Source: JBHENC01 sp046262295
GTDB lineage: Bacteria > Acidobacteriota > Blastocatellia > Pyrinomonadales > Pyrinomonadaceae
Direction: 5' to 3'
Length of the DNA stretch: 64,000 nucleotides
NCBI GenBank assembly: GCA_046262295.1
Contig: JBHENC010000003.1
Location: 62,001-126,000, forward strand
Shown: piece by piece, positions 8,797-15,966 of the stretch
Layout: every line of letters begins with the position of its first letter
Numbering within the stretch: the stretch's first letter is position 1
Notes under the pieces: model-generated
Seen by the model: the letters and a program-made list of their open reading frames with translations, nothing else
Told to the model about the DNA's origin: nothing
Databases searched by the model: none
Made by a program: the position numbers and the translations under genes

Positions 8797-8825
8797 ACTA
8801 TACAGTAGTTGAAATTAAATTTCAA
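8797..8825 (-). promoter_or_regulatory. feo promoter with overlapping Fur-type operator
   Basis: Read on the minus strand, TTGAAA (8820-8825) and TATAGT (8797-8802) are separated by exactly 17 bp, a good sigma-70 pair, 72 bp upstream of the feoA start. A perfect 7-1-7 palindrome, TGAAATT-N-AATTTCA (8810-8824), covers the -35 box and most of the spacer. It matches 5 of 7 bases per half-site with the TGATAAT half of a Fur box. Repression by iron-loaded Fur is inferred. Confidence 0.65.
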
Positions 8826-8914
8826 TTTCAGATTGTCGTATTCGTTTCTCAGTTAACCGGAAAATAAAACCGGCGTGCTTTTGACCATCTGTATAGATGC
8901 CGGGCGAGCCGGAA

Positions 8915-10534
8915 TTACTGCCGCAGGACGGGAATGATGGAGAGGTCTGCGCGGACAGCTCCGAGCTGGGTAGCGGCGGCGGCACGCAGCGGCAAACGGC
9001 GGCGGTCAGTGCTGACCCACAAACGCAAACCGAATTTGTCGCCCTGCGGATCGTCCGTCGTCAAAGAGAGTTGCACTGTCTCTATTGACTGGTTGTTGAG
9101 CTGGATGGTTTCGCGGCGCACTGGTGCGACGAAGAAAGTCAGCGCACGATTGTTGACAAGCAGCGAAACGGCGTTACGTTTAGTCAGGTCAAAAGAGCGC
9201 AAGGCATAGAGCACGGAAATTATATCATGTGTGCCGACGGGGATTTCGAGGCGCGTGCCTTTGCCCGTGATAGCGTTGCCGCGATCCTGATCGAAGGTGA
9301 CGGTTTCGTTGATGTTGCGCTTGCCTTCGCGCAAAGCCAGTTGCGTGCGAAAGGGCAGCAGCGTGGTGGCGTCAACATAAGAGTTGATCTGGTCGCTGGC
9401 GAAGAAGATGCGCTGCGCGGCGGGGTTGGTGACCGCCTGCGCCGACAGCAGCACGCCGTTACGGTTAAAGTAATTTTGTCGCGCACGAACTTGAAACGAG
9501 GCCGTGCCGACGGGCGCGGCGGAGTTGGCTAAAAAGACGTTGTAGTTGAGTTGTTCGCCGATATCGAAAGGCAGACCCGGAGGAAGCGAACCCTTCGCGG
9601 AAGCATCGCCCACCGAATTTGTTGACGGCAACTGTGGCGTCGCGGGCGTCGCAACGCGCGGTGTGTTGATGACCGGCGAAGGATTCACGGGCGGCGTCTG
9701 CGCGACTCTTCCGGGCGGCAATGTCGGTTGGTTTGACGCGGGCGGCACGTTGAGCAGTTCTGCGCTGGCAAGTTCGGCGCGAATCTCGCCCGCCGGATGC
9801 TGCGCCGTCAAACGAACGGGCACGTGACGTTCGTCATCGCTGAAATAAATTTGAAGACGGTAGCTGTTCGCCGCCGCGTCGCGCGGCACACGCACTTGCG
9901 TAACAATAGTGTTGTACGATCCGACGCTGGTTTTGATTAATTCGTGTCCGATGACTCTTAGCTCCGCGCTGTATCCGTACTGGTCGCCTTGCTGCGCGCT
10001 GAAGCGATAAGTTGCGCCGTCTGCGAGCGGCAAAGCGCGTAGGCGAAAGATCGCCGAAAGAAAATCGTAAGTGGTGGGGAATCCTTCGCGGGCGGACTGC
10101 GCGGGAATAGCCGTCGCGCCCGCCGGTAGATTGGAGTTGTCGGGCGTTGACGCCATTTGCGTTGCGTCGTGATTTATTTGCTGCGTGCGAAAGGGAAGCC
10201 CCGAAGCCGGATCAACATATGCGATGTAGTCCGTGTTGAGAGAGAACAGCGCAACGCCGACGACTTCCGTCGTTTCGACACGTGCGCGAAGTTGCAGCGC
10301 ATCACGATTGAAAAACTGCCCGCGCGCGGCGGTGAAAAGTTCGATGTGCGCGGCGTTGATAAAGTTCGAGAAGGAGACGTTATAAGTCAGGCGTTCGCCG
10401 ACGCGGTAGGGCGCGGGATTGAAACTGAACCCTGCGCCGGTTTTAGTATTGCTTTTGCTTTGTGCGGTAATGCTTCCGGCGAAAGGCAGCAGCGTGAGAA
10501 TCAACGCGGCGGAAATAATTAACAGGCGCTTCAA
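8915..10534 (-). CDS. Exported protein with two DUF3108 domains
   Basis: A 539-residue protein with a signal peptide (1-24, ending ITAQ). Two homologous domains are visible. Domain 1 (about 40-260) starts PYRVGERLTYNVSF and includes YVDPASGLPFRTQ. Domain 2 (about 325-539) starts LPFDIGEQLNYNVFL and includes YVDATTLLPFRTQ. A proline-rich linker at about 262-315 (PPASNQPTLPPG, PPVNPSPV) joins them. DUF3108 proteins are usually single-domain, periplasmic and beta-rich, of unknown function. Both copies keep the start, the FNR-containing strand and the LPFRTQ motif, so the gene grew by internal duplication or fusion. It is a monocistronic-looking gene 189 bp upstream of feoA on the same strand. 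Confidence 0.8.
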   Translation of the reverse strand: MKRLLIISAALILTLLPFAGSITAQSKSNTKTGAGFSFNPAPYRVGERLTYNVSFSNFINAAHIELFTAARGQFFNRDALQLRARVETTEVVGVALFSLNTDYIAYVDPASGLPFRTQQINHDATQMASTPDNSNLPAGATAIPAQSAREGFPTTYDFLSAIFRLRALPLADGATYRFSAQQGDQYGYSAELRVIGHELIKTSVGSYNTIVTQVRVPRDAAANSYRLQIYFSDDERHVPVRLTAQHPAGEIRAELASAELLNVPPASNQPTLPPGRVAQTPPVNPSPVINTPRVATPATPQLPSTNSVGDASAKGSLPPGLPFDIGEQLNYNVFLANSAAPVGTASFQVRARQNYFNRNGVLLSAQAVTNPAAQRIFFASDQINSYVDATTLLPFRTQLALREGKRNINETVTFDQDRGNAITGKGTRLEIPVGTHDIISVLYALRSFDLTKRNAVSLLVNNRALTFFVAPVRRETIQLNNQSIETVQLSLTTDDPQGDKFGLRLWVSTDRRRLPLRAAAATQLGAVRADLSIIPVLRQ

Positions 10535-10633
10535 AAAATTGTCCCCTTAAAATGCGAATATAAAATATAAAGCGTAATCAAACAGAGTCAGCAAAAGCGT
10601 TACACGCACGTTGCGCGTGACAGTTCCCGTTAA

Positions 10634-11440
10634 TCAAATCGAGCGCGCCGGAACGGTGTCGAATTCCGCGAGCCACTCGCGCACGCGCACGCGGTCGGAA
10701 ATCAGCGCCGTGTGGCCTGTGCCGTGCAACAGTTTCAACTTCGCGTTCGGCAGCCTACCGGCAAGCTCTCTGGCGGCGGCGACGGAATCGAGCAACTTAT
10801 CCTCTGTGCCCGCGACGACCAGCGCCGGAATATTTATCAGGTGCAGGCGCGAACGCAAATCCGTGTCGCGGATAATCGCCAGCCGCGATAAATAACCTTG
10901 AAACGGCACGTGGCGTGTGTGCTCACGAAAAAGCTGCCGATCCGTTGGCGATACATCCGGGCTGAACAACACGCTGCGAGCCGTCAGCGTGCGGTACGCC
11001 TTGAGTAGAGCATACGGCAAAAACGAGTAGAGCGCGACACCCGTGTTGATTCTGGCGCGATGCGGGAATCTGGCGAAGGTGTTAACGAGAATCATGCGCT
11101 CGAACAATTCGGGACGGGCGAGCGCCGCCGCCAGCACGATTTGGCCGCCGAACGATTCGCCCAAAATTGTGACGCTCCGCAAGCCAGCATCTTCGATAAT
11201 CCAAATCAAATCCTCAACGAGCGCAGACAAAGTATAAGAGCCGTGAGGACGCAGCGGAAAAGTTACCACCGTATGATCGCGCGCCAGATCATCCGCTTGC
11301 TTGTAAAAGAGTTTACCTGTGCCGTCAAGCCCTGAAACGTAAACGAAGGCCGCTCCGCTTCCCTGTATGCTGTACGCTGGTTTGGTTTCCCTCGCGGCTA
11401 ATTGTTCGGACGATTGCTTCAGCATCTTAAAAAGACTCAA
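10634..11440 (-). CDS. Alpha/beta-hydrolase
   Basis: A 268-residue alpha/beta-hydrolase with a complete catalytic triad: S96 in the elbow GESFGG, D214 in AGTEDKLLD and H243 in GTGHTALI. The oxyanion strand is VYVSGLDGTGKLFY, which replaces the usual HG motif. There is no signal peptide, so it is cytoplasmic. The start overlaps the end of pyrF by 14 bp, so translation of the two is probably coupled, though no link to pyrimidine synthesis is known. An esterase or thioesterase is most likely; the substrate is unknown. Confidence 0.8.
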   Translation of the reverse strand: MSLFKMLKQSSEQLAARETKPAYSIQGSGAAFVYVSGLDGTGKLFYKQADDLARDHTVVTFPLRPHGSYTLSALVEDLIWIIEDAGLRSVTILGESFGGQIVLAAALARPELFERMILVNTFARFPHRARINTGVALYSFLPYALLKAYRTLTARSVLFSPDVSPTDRQLFREHTRHVPFQGYLSRLAIIRDTDLRSRLHLINIPALVVAGTEDKLLDSVAAARELAGRLPNAKLKLLHGTGHTALISDRVRVREWLAEFDTVPARSI

Positions 11441-12179
11441 GCGCGCGGCTCATCTCCTCGACGATCTCACGCGCGGCTCGCATCGGGTCGGGCGCATTGA
11501 GAATCGCGCGGCCAATAACAATATAATCGGCTCCGGCGCGCACGGCTGCAAAAGGCGTCATGATCCGTTTTTGATCGTCGGCAGATGCGTTTTGCGGACG
11601 CACGCCGGGCGTGACGATGACAAACTCCGGCGCAGGAATGCGCGCACGCACCGCCGCAACTTCATGCGGTGAAGCGACCACGCCGTTGATGCCGCATTTA
11701 TGCGCGAGTGCCGCCAGCATCCCGACACGCGCTTCAATGTTCGTTGCCGTTCCTGTTTCGGCAAGCGTCGCAGCATCGTCGCTTGTGAGCACCGTCACGG
11801 CGAGCAGGATCGGGTGCGCTAAATTCTCTTTTGTGCAGACTTCCGCGACGGCTTCCGCTGTGCGCCGCATCATGTTGCCTCCGCCCGAAGCGTGTACATT
11901 AAGCATCGCTACGCCGAGTCGTGTCGCTTCGACGCTCGCGGCGGCGACGGTGTTCGGTATGTCGTGAAACTTGAGGTCTAGAAAGACGCGCCTGCCCGCT
12001 GCGATTATCTCGCGCACTATCTGCGGCCCAGCGGCGGTGAAAAGCTGCGAGCCGATTTTGAACATCCCGGCGACTTCGCGTAGCTCTTGAAAAAGCTCCC
12101 GCGCTTCGCGCGCCGTTTCGACATCGAGTGCGACGATCAACTTATCACGTGCAGAAGTAGCCGTTAATTGGTTCATCAT
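11427..12179 (-). CDS. pyrF: Orotidine 5'-phosphate decarboxylase
   Basis: Converts OMP to UMP, the last step of de novo UMP synthesis. The 250-residue TIM-barrel protein has the catalytic residues D19 (IVALDVE), K41 (MFKIGSQ) and the D-x-K-x-x-D set D68, K70, D73 in LDLKFHDIPNT. The phosphate site is near VTPGVRP and DYIVIGRAI. Length and motifs are those of the bacterial PyrF class. ATG codons at 12179 and 12176 are both possible starts; neither has a strong ribosome site. It sits 51 bp downstream of pyrD on the same strand. Confidence 0.95.
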   Translation of the reverse strand: MMNQLTATSARDKLIVALDVETAREARELFQELREVAGMFKIGSQLFTAAGPQIVREIIAAGRRVFLDLKFHDIPNTVAAASVEATRLGVAMLNVHASGGGNMMRRTAEAVAEVCTKENLAHPILLAVTVLTSDDAATLAETGTATNIEARVGMLAALAHKCGINGVVASPHEVAAVRARIPAPEFVIVTPGVRPQNASADDQKRIMTPFAAVRAGADYIVIGRAILNAPDPMRAAREIVEEMSRALESF

Positions 12180-12230
12180 GATTCAGCGCAGGTTTTTTAG
12201 TATTGTTCTTTATAAAGTGTTCTGGTGATT

Positions 12231-13352
12231 TTACGCGGCGGCCAATTCCGTTGCGCGACAGCCCACCGCTTCGTCAAGCGAATGAAAATTATTTTGCTCT
12301 AAGATTCCCGCGAGTTCGTCGTTGATACGGCGCACGACGCCGATGCCTTCATAAATGAGTCCCGTATAAAGCTGAAGGAGACTTGCGCCCGCACAGATTT
12401 TCTCCCACGCATCTGCTGCCGTGAAGATGCCGCCGACGCCGACGATTGGAAGCTGTCCATCGGTCAAACGATAAATCGCCGCGATGATCTCCGTCGAGCG
12501 TGCGCGAAGCGGCGCGCCGCTCAAACCGCCCGCACCGCACGCTTCGACACGCCTCGCATCCGTTCGCAAATCCGCGCGGTTCGTCGTTGTGTTGGTCGCC
12601 ACAATGCCGTCTATCTTCGCGTTCAAGGCGACTTCAATAATGGTTTCGAGTTGGCGCACGGTCAAATCGGGCGCGATCTTCAGGAGCAACGGAACGCGCC
12701 CTTGCTTTTGTGTACTGCTGGCGATGTCATCGTTCCGTTTCTGTAACGCATTGAGCAACGCCCTTAGCGCATCCGGCTGTTGCAATTCGCGCAAGTTCGG
12801 TGTGTTCGGCGAACTGACGTTGATCGTAATGTAATCGGCGTGAGAGCGTATCAAGTTGAAGCTCGCCAGATAATCGGGTACCGCGTCTTCGATGCTGACC
12901 GTGCGGCTCTTGCCGATGTTAATGCCGAGCACGCACGCGGGGCGTTTGCGCGCGAGTTGATGTGCGAGGGCAGACGCGCCGTCGTTATTAAAGCCCGCGC
13001 GATTAATTAACGCTTTATCGAGCGGCAAACGAAAGAGGCGCGGGCGGGCGTTTCCCGGCTGCGCTTCGTGCGTGACTGTTCCAACCTCTACGAAGCCGAA
13101 ACCGAGCGCGGCGAACTCTCGCGCGACATGACCGTTCTTATCGAAACCGGCAGCCAATCCGATTGGATTGGCGAACGGCAACCCGAAGCGGCGCAACTCG
13201 CCGAAACGCGCCGTGCTGTTGAAATGTTTGGCGGCCAAGTTTCGCGCAAAGCTTGTTCCGAGCGCGAAGTGTAATGAATGAAGCGCAAGCTCATGCGCCG
13301 TTTCGGGCGGCAGGCGAAAAAGCAACGGGCGCAGCAACGAGCGATAAAGCAT
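12231..13352 (-). CDS. pyrD: Dihydroorotate dehydrogenase (quinone), class 2
   Basis: Oxidises dihydroorotate to orotate with FMN, passing electrons to membrane quinones. The 373-residue class 2 enzyme has the N-terminal membrane-association region (MLYRSLLRPLLFRLPPETAHELALHSL is amphipathic, given here only as residues 1-27), the FMN site GLAAGFDKNG, the catalytic-serine motif NVSSPNTPNLREL, VATNTT, GGLSG and GVGGIFTAADA. About 12 extra residues at the C-terminus follow the normal end. It is the upstream partner of pyrF. Its start faces away from the CopZ-like gene, so the 210 bp between them should contain divergent promoters. Confidence 0.95.
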   Translation of the reverse strand: MLYRSLLRPLLFRLPPETAHELALHSLHFALGTSFARNLAAKHFNSTARFGELRRFGLPFANPIGLAAGFDKNGHVAREFAALGFGFVEVGTVTHEAQPGNARPRLFRLPLDKALINRAGFNNDGASALAHQLARKRPACVLGINIGKSRTVSIEDAVPDYLASFNLIRSHADYITINVSSPNTPNLRELQQPDALRALLNALQKRNDDIASSTQKQGRVPLLLKIAPDLTVRQLETIIEVALNAKIDGIVATNTTTNRADLRTDARRVEACGAGGLSGAPLRARSTEIIAAIYRLTDGQLPIVGVGGIFTAADAWEKICAGASLLQLYTGLIYEGIGVVRRINDELAGILEQNNFHSLDEAVGCRATELAAA

Positions 13353-13524
13353 CTACGGATGATACTCCGATTCTTCGCCTTTCGAGCGGTCAAGTTCAAT
13401 TCTTATAATGCGCCCAAACTTTTGATTAACGCCCGTGAGCCTAACAGAGCACCGGAAAACGTGTCAAAACTCAACGATAAATCTTAAACCAAAATAGCCT
13501 TGTCTCTAAAACGTATATTTTCGC

Positions 13525-13556
13525 TTGACTCTGGACTTAGCTCAAGGGTGTACAAT
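13525..13556 (+). promoter_or_regulatory. MerR-family-type promoter (20-bp spacer)
   Basis: TTGACT (13525-13530) and TACAAT (13551-13556) are separated by 20 bp, longer than the usual 17. The spacer starts CTGGAC and ends CAAGGGTG, an imperfect dyad close to the E. coli ZntR-controlled zntA promoter, which also begins TTGACTCTGGA and has a 20-bp spacer. Long spacers with a dyad are the hallmark of promoters untwisted by MerR-family metal sensors. No MerR-type regulator gene is in the window, so the sensor would be encoded elsewhere. Confidence 0.6.
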
Positions 13557-13582
13557 TTCTTTGATGAGTAGTTCCATGTCTC

Positions 13583-13714
13583 TTGGTCATTTTCGGCCTT
13601 GGCTTCATTCTCAGGGATAGCGTTTTGCTGCCGTTGGCCGCGTTTGGGTTGGTCGTGACCGTCGCGGGTTGGTGGTTGAAAAGACGTTCGCAGAGGAGCG
13701 TGGAGAGAGTATGA
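13583..13714 (+). CDS. Candidate small membrane protein upstream of CopZ-like gene
   Basis: A 43-codon frame from a TTG at 13583 to a TGA at 13712-13714. It overlaps the ATG of the next gene as ATGA, the classic coupling arrangement. The product would be two hydrophobic segments separated by RDS (VIFGLGFIL and VLLPLAAFGLVVTVAGWWL), followed by a basic tail (KRRSQRSVERV), resembling a two-helix hairpin. It starts about 25 bp after the -10 box. Against it: the TTG start is weak, no ribosome site is visible, and an ATG at 13564 is in another frame that ends after 18 codons, so a frameshift or decayed gene is possible. Confidence 0.4.
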   Translation: MVIFGLGFILRDSVLLPLAAFGLVVTVAGWWLKRRSQRSVERV

Positions 13715-14253
13715 CTGATTGTTGCAGTATGCCGGAACAAGTGAACACGCCTGCTTCGATAGAGAAGTGCGCACTTGTAAAAACCGAATGCCTTATGTGC
13801 GGCAGCGTCGGGCGCAGCGTCGAAAGCAAGACCGTGCTGCATCATGTACGAAGCGAAGAACTCGCGCGTGTGCGCGATGAAGCTTACCGCTTTTGTTCGA
13901 GTCCGAACTGTCCCGTCGTCTATTACGGCGACGGGGGCGAACGCTTCACCGTCGAGAATGTGCGCGAACTCGTGACCGCGAAAGCGAGCGGCGCGGCGCG
14001 TCCCCTCTGCTACTGCTTCGGCTTTACCGAAGGCCACGCGCAGCAAGAGATCGCGCACACGGGCAGGAGCACGATTCCGGCTCGAATCAGGCAGTTAATC
14101 AAAGCAGGGAAATGCGCCTGCGAGGTGCGAAATCCGTCGGGTGGATGTTGTCTCGGACAGGTCAACCAAACGATCAAACGTCTCACCGAAGAGTACCCCG
14201 CTGCTATCGAAGACGATGCCGTGCGTGATGATTTACGAAAGCTCCCTGAATAG
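13711..14253 (+). CDS. CopZ-type Zn/[2Fe-2S] protein without the copper-binding domain
   Basis: A 180-residue Cys-rich protein resembling the N-terminal domain of Archaeoglobus CopZ. The zinc-ribbon half has C27-x2-C30 (ECLMCG) and C62/C67 (RFCSSPNCPVVYYG). The BFD-like half has C100-x-C102 (LCYCFGFTE) and C135/C137 plus C146/C147 (KCACEVRNPSGGCC), which together can hold a [2Fe-2S] cluster. No C-terminal HMA domain with CxxC follows, so it lacks the copper-chaperone half. The N-terminus MTDCCSMPE adds two more Cys. I prefer the ATG at 13711 to one 14 codons upstream because of the ATGA overlap. The MerR-type promoter upstream fits a role in metal (Cu, Zn or Hg) response; this is inferred. 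Confidence 0.72.
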   Translation: MTDCCSMPEQVNTPASIEKCALVKTECLMCGSVGRSVESKTVLHHVRSEELARVRDEAYRFCSSPNCPVVYYGDGGERFTVENVRELVTAKASGAARPLCYCFGFTEGHAQQEIAHTGRSTIPARIRQLIKAGKCACEVRNPSGGCCLGQVNQTIKRLTEEYPAAIEDDAVRDDLRKLPE

Positions 14254-14303
14254 GATAAAGCTTCTTTCTTCTACGCGCGTCTCTGTGCTAGTATCCGTGA
14301 CCA

Positions 14304-14870
14304 ATGGAATTCATAGAGAAGGCACGGATTATGGACGGGGCGCGCATTAATCGCGCGCTGGCGCGGCTTGCGTCGGAGATTGTCGAAGAGAATCACGGCG
14401 TCGGCGATCTTTATTTGATTGGCATAAGACGGCGCGGCGTGCCGCTTGCCGAGCGCATGGCCGAACGCATCGCCGACCTCGAAGGCCAACGCCCACCGGT
14501 CGGCATTCTGGACATCACGCTTTACCGCGACGACCTCTCGACCGTCGGCGCGAATCCTATCGTTAACCGAACGGAGCTGCCCGGCGACATAGAGAATCGC
14601 AACATCGTTTTAATAGACGACGTGCTGTATACAGGCCGCACGATTCGCGCGGCGTTAGACCAATTGATTGATTTCGGACGCCCGCGCCGCGTTCAACTCG
14701 CGGTGTTGATTGATCGCGGCAAAGAGCACAGAGAGTTGCCGATTCAGGCGGACTTTATCGGCAAAATCGTGCCGACGAAAAAGAGCGAGATCATCAAGGT
14801 GATGCTCACTGACTTCGACGAAGAAGAGGGCGTTGCCATCGTAGAGCTACCGGCGACGGAGAATTCTTGA
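14304..14870 (+). CDS. pyrR: PyrR: pyr regulator / uracil phosphoribosyltransferase
   Basis: A 188-residue type I phosphoribosyltransferase closely resembling Bacillus PyrR in order and length. It has the N-terminal KARIMD segment, LIGIRRRGVPLAERMAERI, DITLYRDDLS, the PRPP-binding loop VLIDDVLYTGRTIRAALD, and the C-terminal DRGKEHRELPIQADFIGKIVPT region with basic residues used in RNA binding. PyrR senses UMP/PRPP and acts on pyr mRNA leaders; it also has UPRT activity. Homologs support the start at 14304, although the ATG at 14331 has the better ribosome site (GAGAAGG). A terminator follows directly, before pyrB. Confidence 0.93.
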   Translation: MEFIEKARIMDGARINRALARLASEIVEENHGVGDLYLIGIRRRGVPLAERMAERIADLEGQRPPVGILDITLYRDDLSTVGANPIVNRTELPGDIENRNIVLIDDVLYTGRTIRAALDQLIDFGRPRRVQLAVLIDRGKEHRELPIQADFIGKIVPTKKSEIIKVMLTDFDEEEGVAIVELPATENS

Positions 14871-14871
14871 G

Positions 14872-14900
14872 AGCGGCCAACGCAACTGGCCGCTTTTTTT
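14872..14900 (+). terminator. Terminator/attenuator between pyrR and pyrB
   Basis: An 8-bp perfect stem AGCGGCCA/TGGCCGCT (14872-14879 and 14887-14894) with a 7-nt loop, followed by a run of seven T (14894-14900). It begins one base after the pyrR stop and ends 34 bp before pyrB. GCGTTG at 14830-14835, inside pyrR, can pair with CAACGC at 14878-14883, part of the 5' arm and loop, so an antiterminator form is possible. Confidence 0.85.
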
Positions 14901-14934
14901 GTAAGAAGCGAACGGTTTTCAAAAAAAGGTAGAG

Positions 14935-15966
14935 ATGGGCGAGCCTGCTAAATCAATTTTCGCGCGCAAGGATTTGTTAGGCACGCGCGAACTCACGCGC
15001 GAAGAGGTAACGCATCTGCTCGACACCGCCGCATCTTTCCGCGACATCTCGCGCCGCGAAATAAAGAAAGTCCCGGCCTTGCGCGGGCGCACCGTCATCA
15101 ATCTTTTCTTCGAGCCTTCGACGCGCACGCGCACCTCCTTCGAGATTGCCGCCAAACGTCTCTCCGCCGACGCCGTTAACGTCTCCGCCAACACTTCCAG
15201 CGTCACCAAAGGCGAAACCCTGCTCGACACGGCGCGCAGCCTCGAAGCAATGTCGCCCGACTTGATCGTTCTACGCCATTCGTCGGCCGGATCTGCTCAT
15301 CAGTTAGCGCGCACCGTCAGCGCAGGCGTCATCAACGCAGGCGACGGCGCACATGAGCATCCGACGCAAGCCCTTTTGGATGCTTTAACAATACGCGACC
15401 ACAAGGGAAGCCTTGAGAATTTGCGAGTCGCCATCATCGGCGATCTCATTCATTCGCGCGTCGCACGCTCCAATATTCATTTGCTGACGAAGTTCGGCAC
15501 ACAAGTTTCGCTCGCCGGGCCGGGCACAATGTTGCCGCAGGATTTCGGCGCGCTCGTGAAAGATAATCTGCGCGTCGAGCGAAATATAGAGGGCGCGATA
15601 GAAGGCGCGGATGTCGTAATGGTTTTGCGTGTGCAGCGCGAACGGCAGGACGCCGCTTTTCTGCCTTCTTTGCGCGAGTACGCGGTGCATTACGGGCTTC
15701 GTCTCGAACACTTAAAACGCGCCGCGCCCGATGCGATTGTGATGCATCCGGGGCCGATCAATCGCGGCGTCGAAATCAGCTCGGAAGTCGCCGACGGCGC
15801 GGCCTCTTTGATTCTGGATCAAGTCGCCAACGGACTCGCCATCCGCATGGCTGTGCTTTACCTGCTCGCAGGCGGCGTGCAAGCGATTCCTGCCGTTGAT
15901 GCAAGGAGCGAGGCGAGTTCGTCCGTCAGGAAAACGCTCGACACAGAGGTTCACAGCAAAGCATGA
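14935..15966 (+). CDS. pyrB: Aspartate carbamoyltransferase, catalytic subunit
   Basis: Joins carbamoyl phosphate and aspartate to carbamoyl aspartate. The 343-residue enzyme has the carbamoyl-phosphate motif FFEPSTRTRTSFE near residue 58, the SSVTKGETLLDT loop, HPTQALLDALTI and the aspartate-domain motif VMVLRVQRER...HPGPINRGVEI. The last ~25 residues are a polar tail. There is no pyrI nearby. The ATG has an AAAAGG site. Its end overlaps the pyrC start as ATGA (15963-15966), showing translational coupling. Confidence 0.95.
   Translation: MGEPAKSIFARKDLLGTRELTREEVTHLLDTAASFRDISRREIKKVPALRGRTVINLFFEPSTRTRTSFEIAAKRLSADAVNVSANTSSVTKGETLLDTARSLEAMSPDLIVLRHSSAGSAHQLARTVSAGVINAGDGAHEHPTQALLDALTIRDHKGSLENLRVAIIGDLIHSRVARSNIHLLTKFGTQVSLAGPGTMLPQDFGALVKDNLRVERNIEGAIEGADVVMVLRVQRERQDAAFLPSLREYAVHYGLRLEHLKRAAPDAIVMHPGPINRGVEISSEVADGAASLILDQVANGLAIRMAVLYLLAGGVQAIPAVDARSEASSSVRKTLDTEVHSKA

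Noticed and set aside
13564..13620. 18-codon ORF from ATG at 13564
   Set aside because: Composition not protein-like (ends WLHSQG); more likely the wrong frame of the small membrane ORF.
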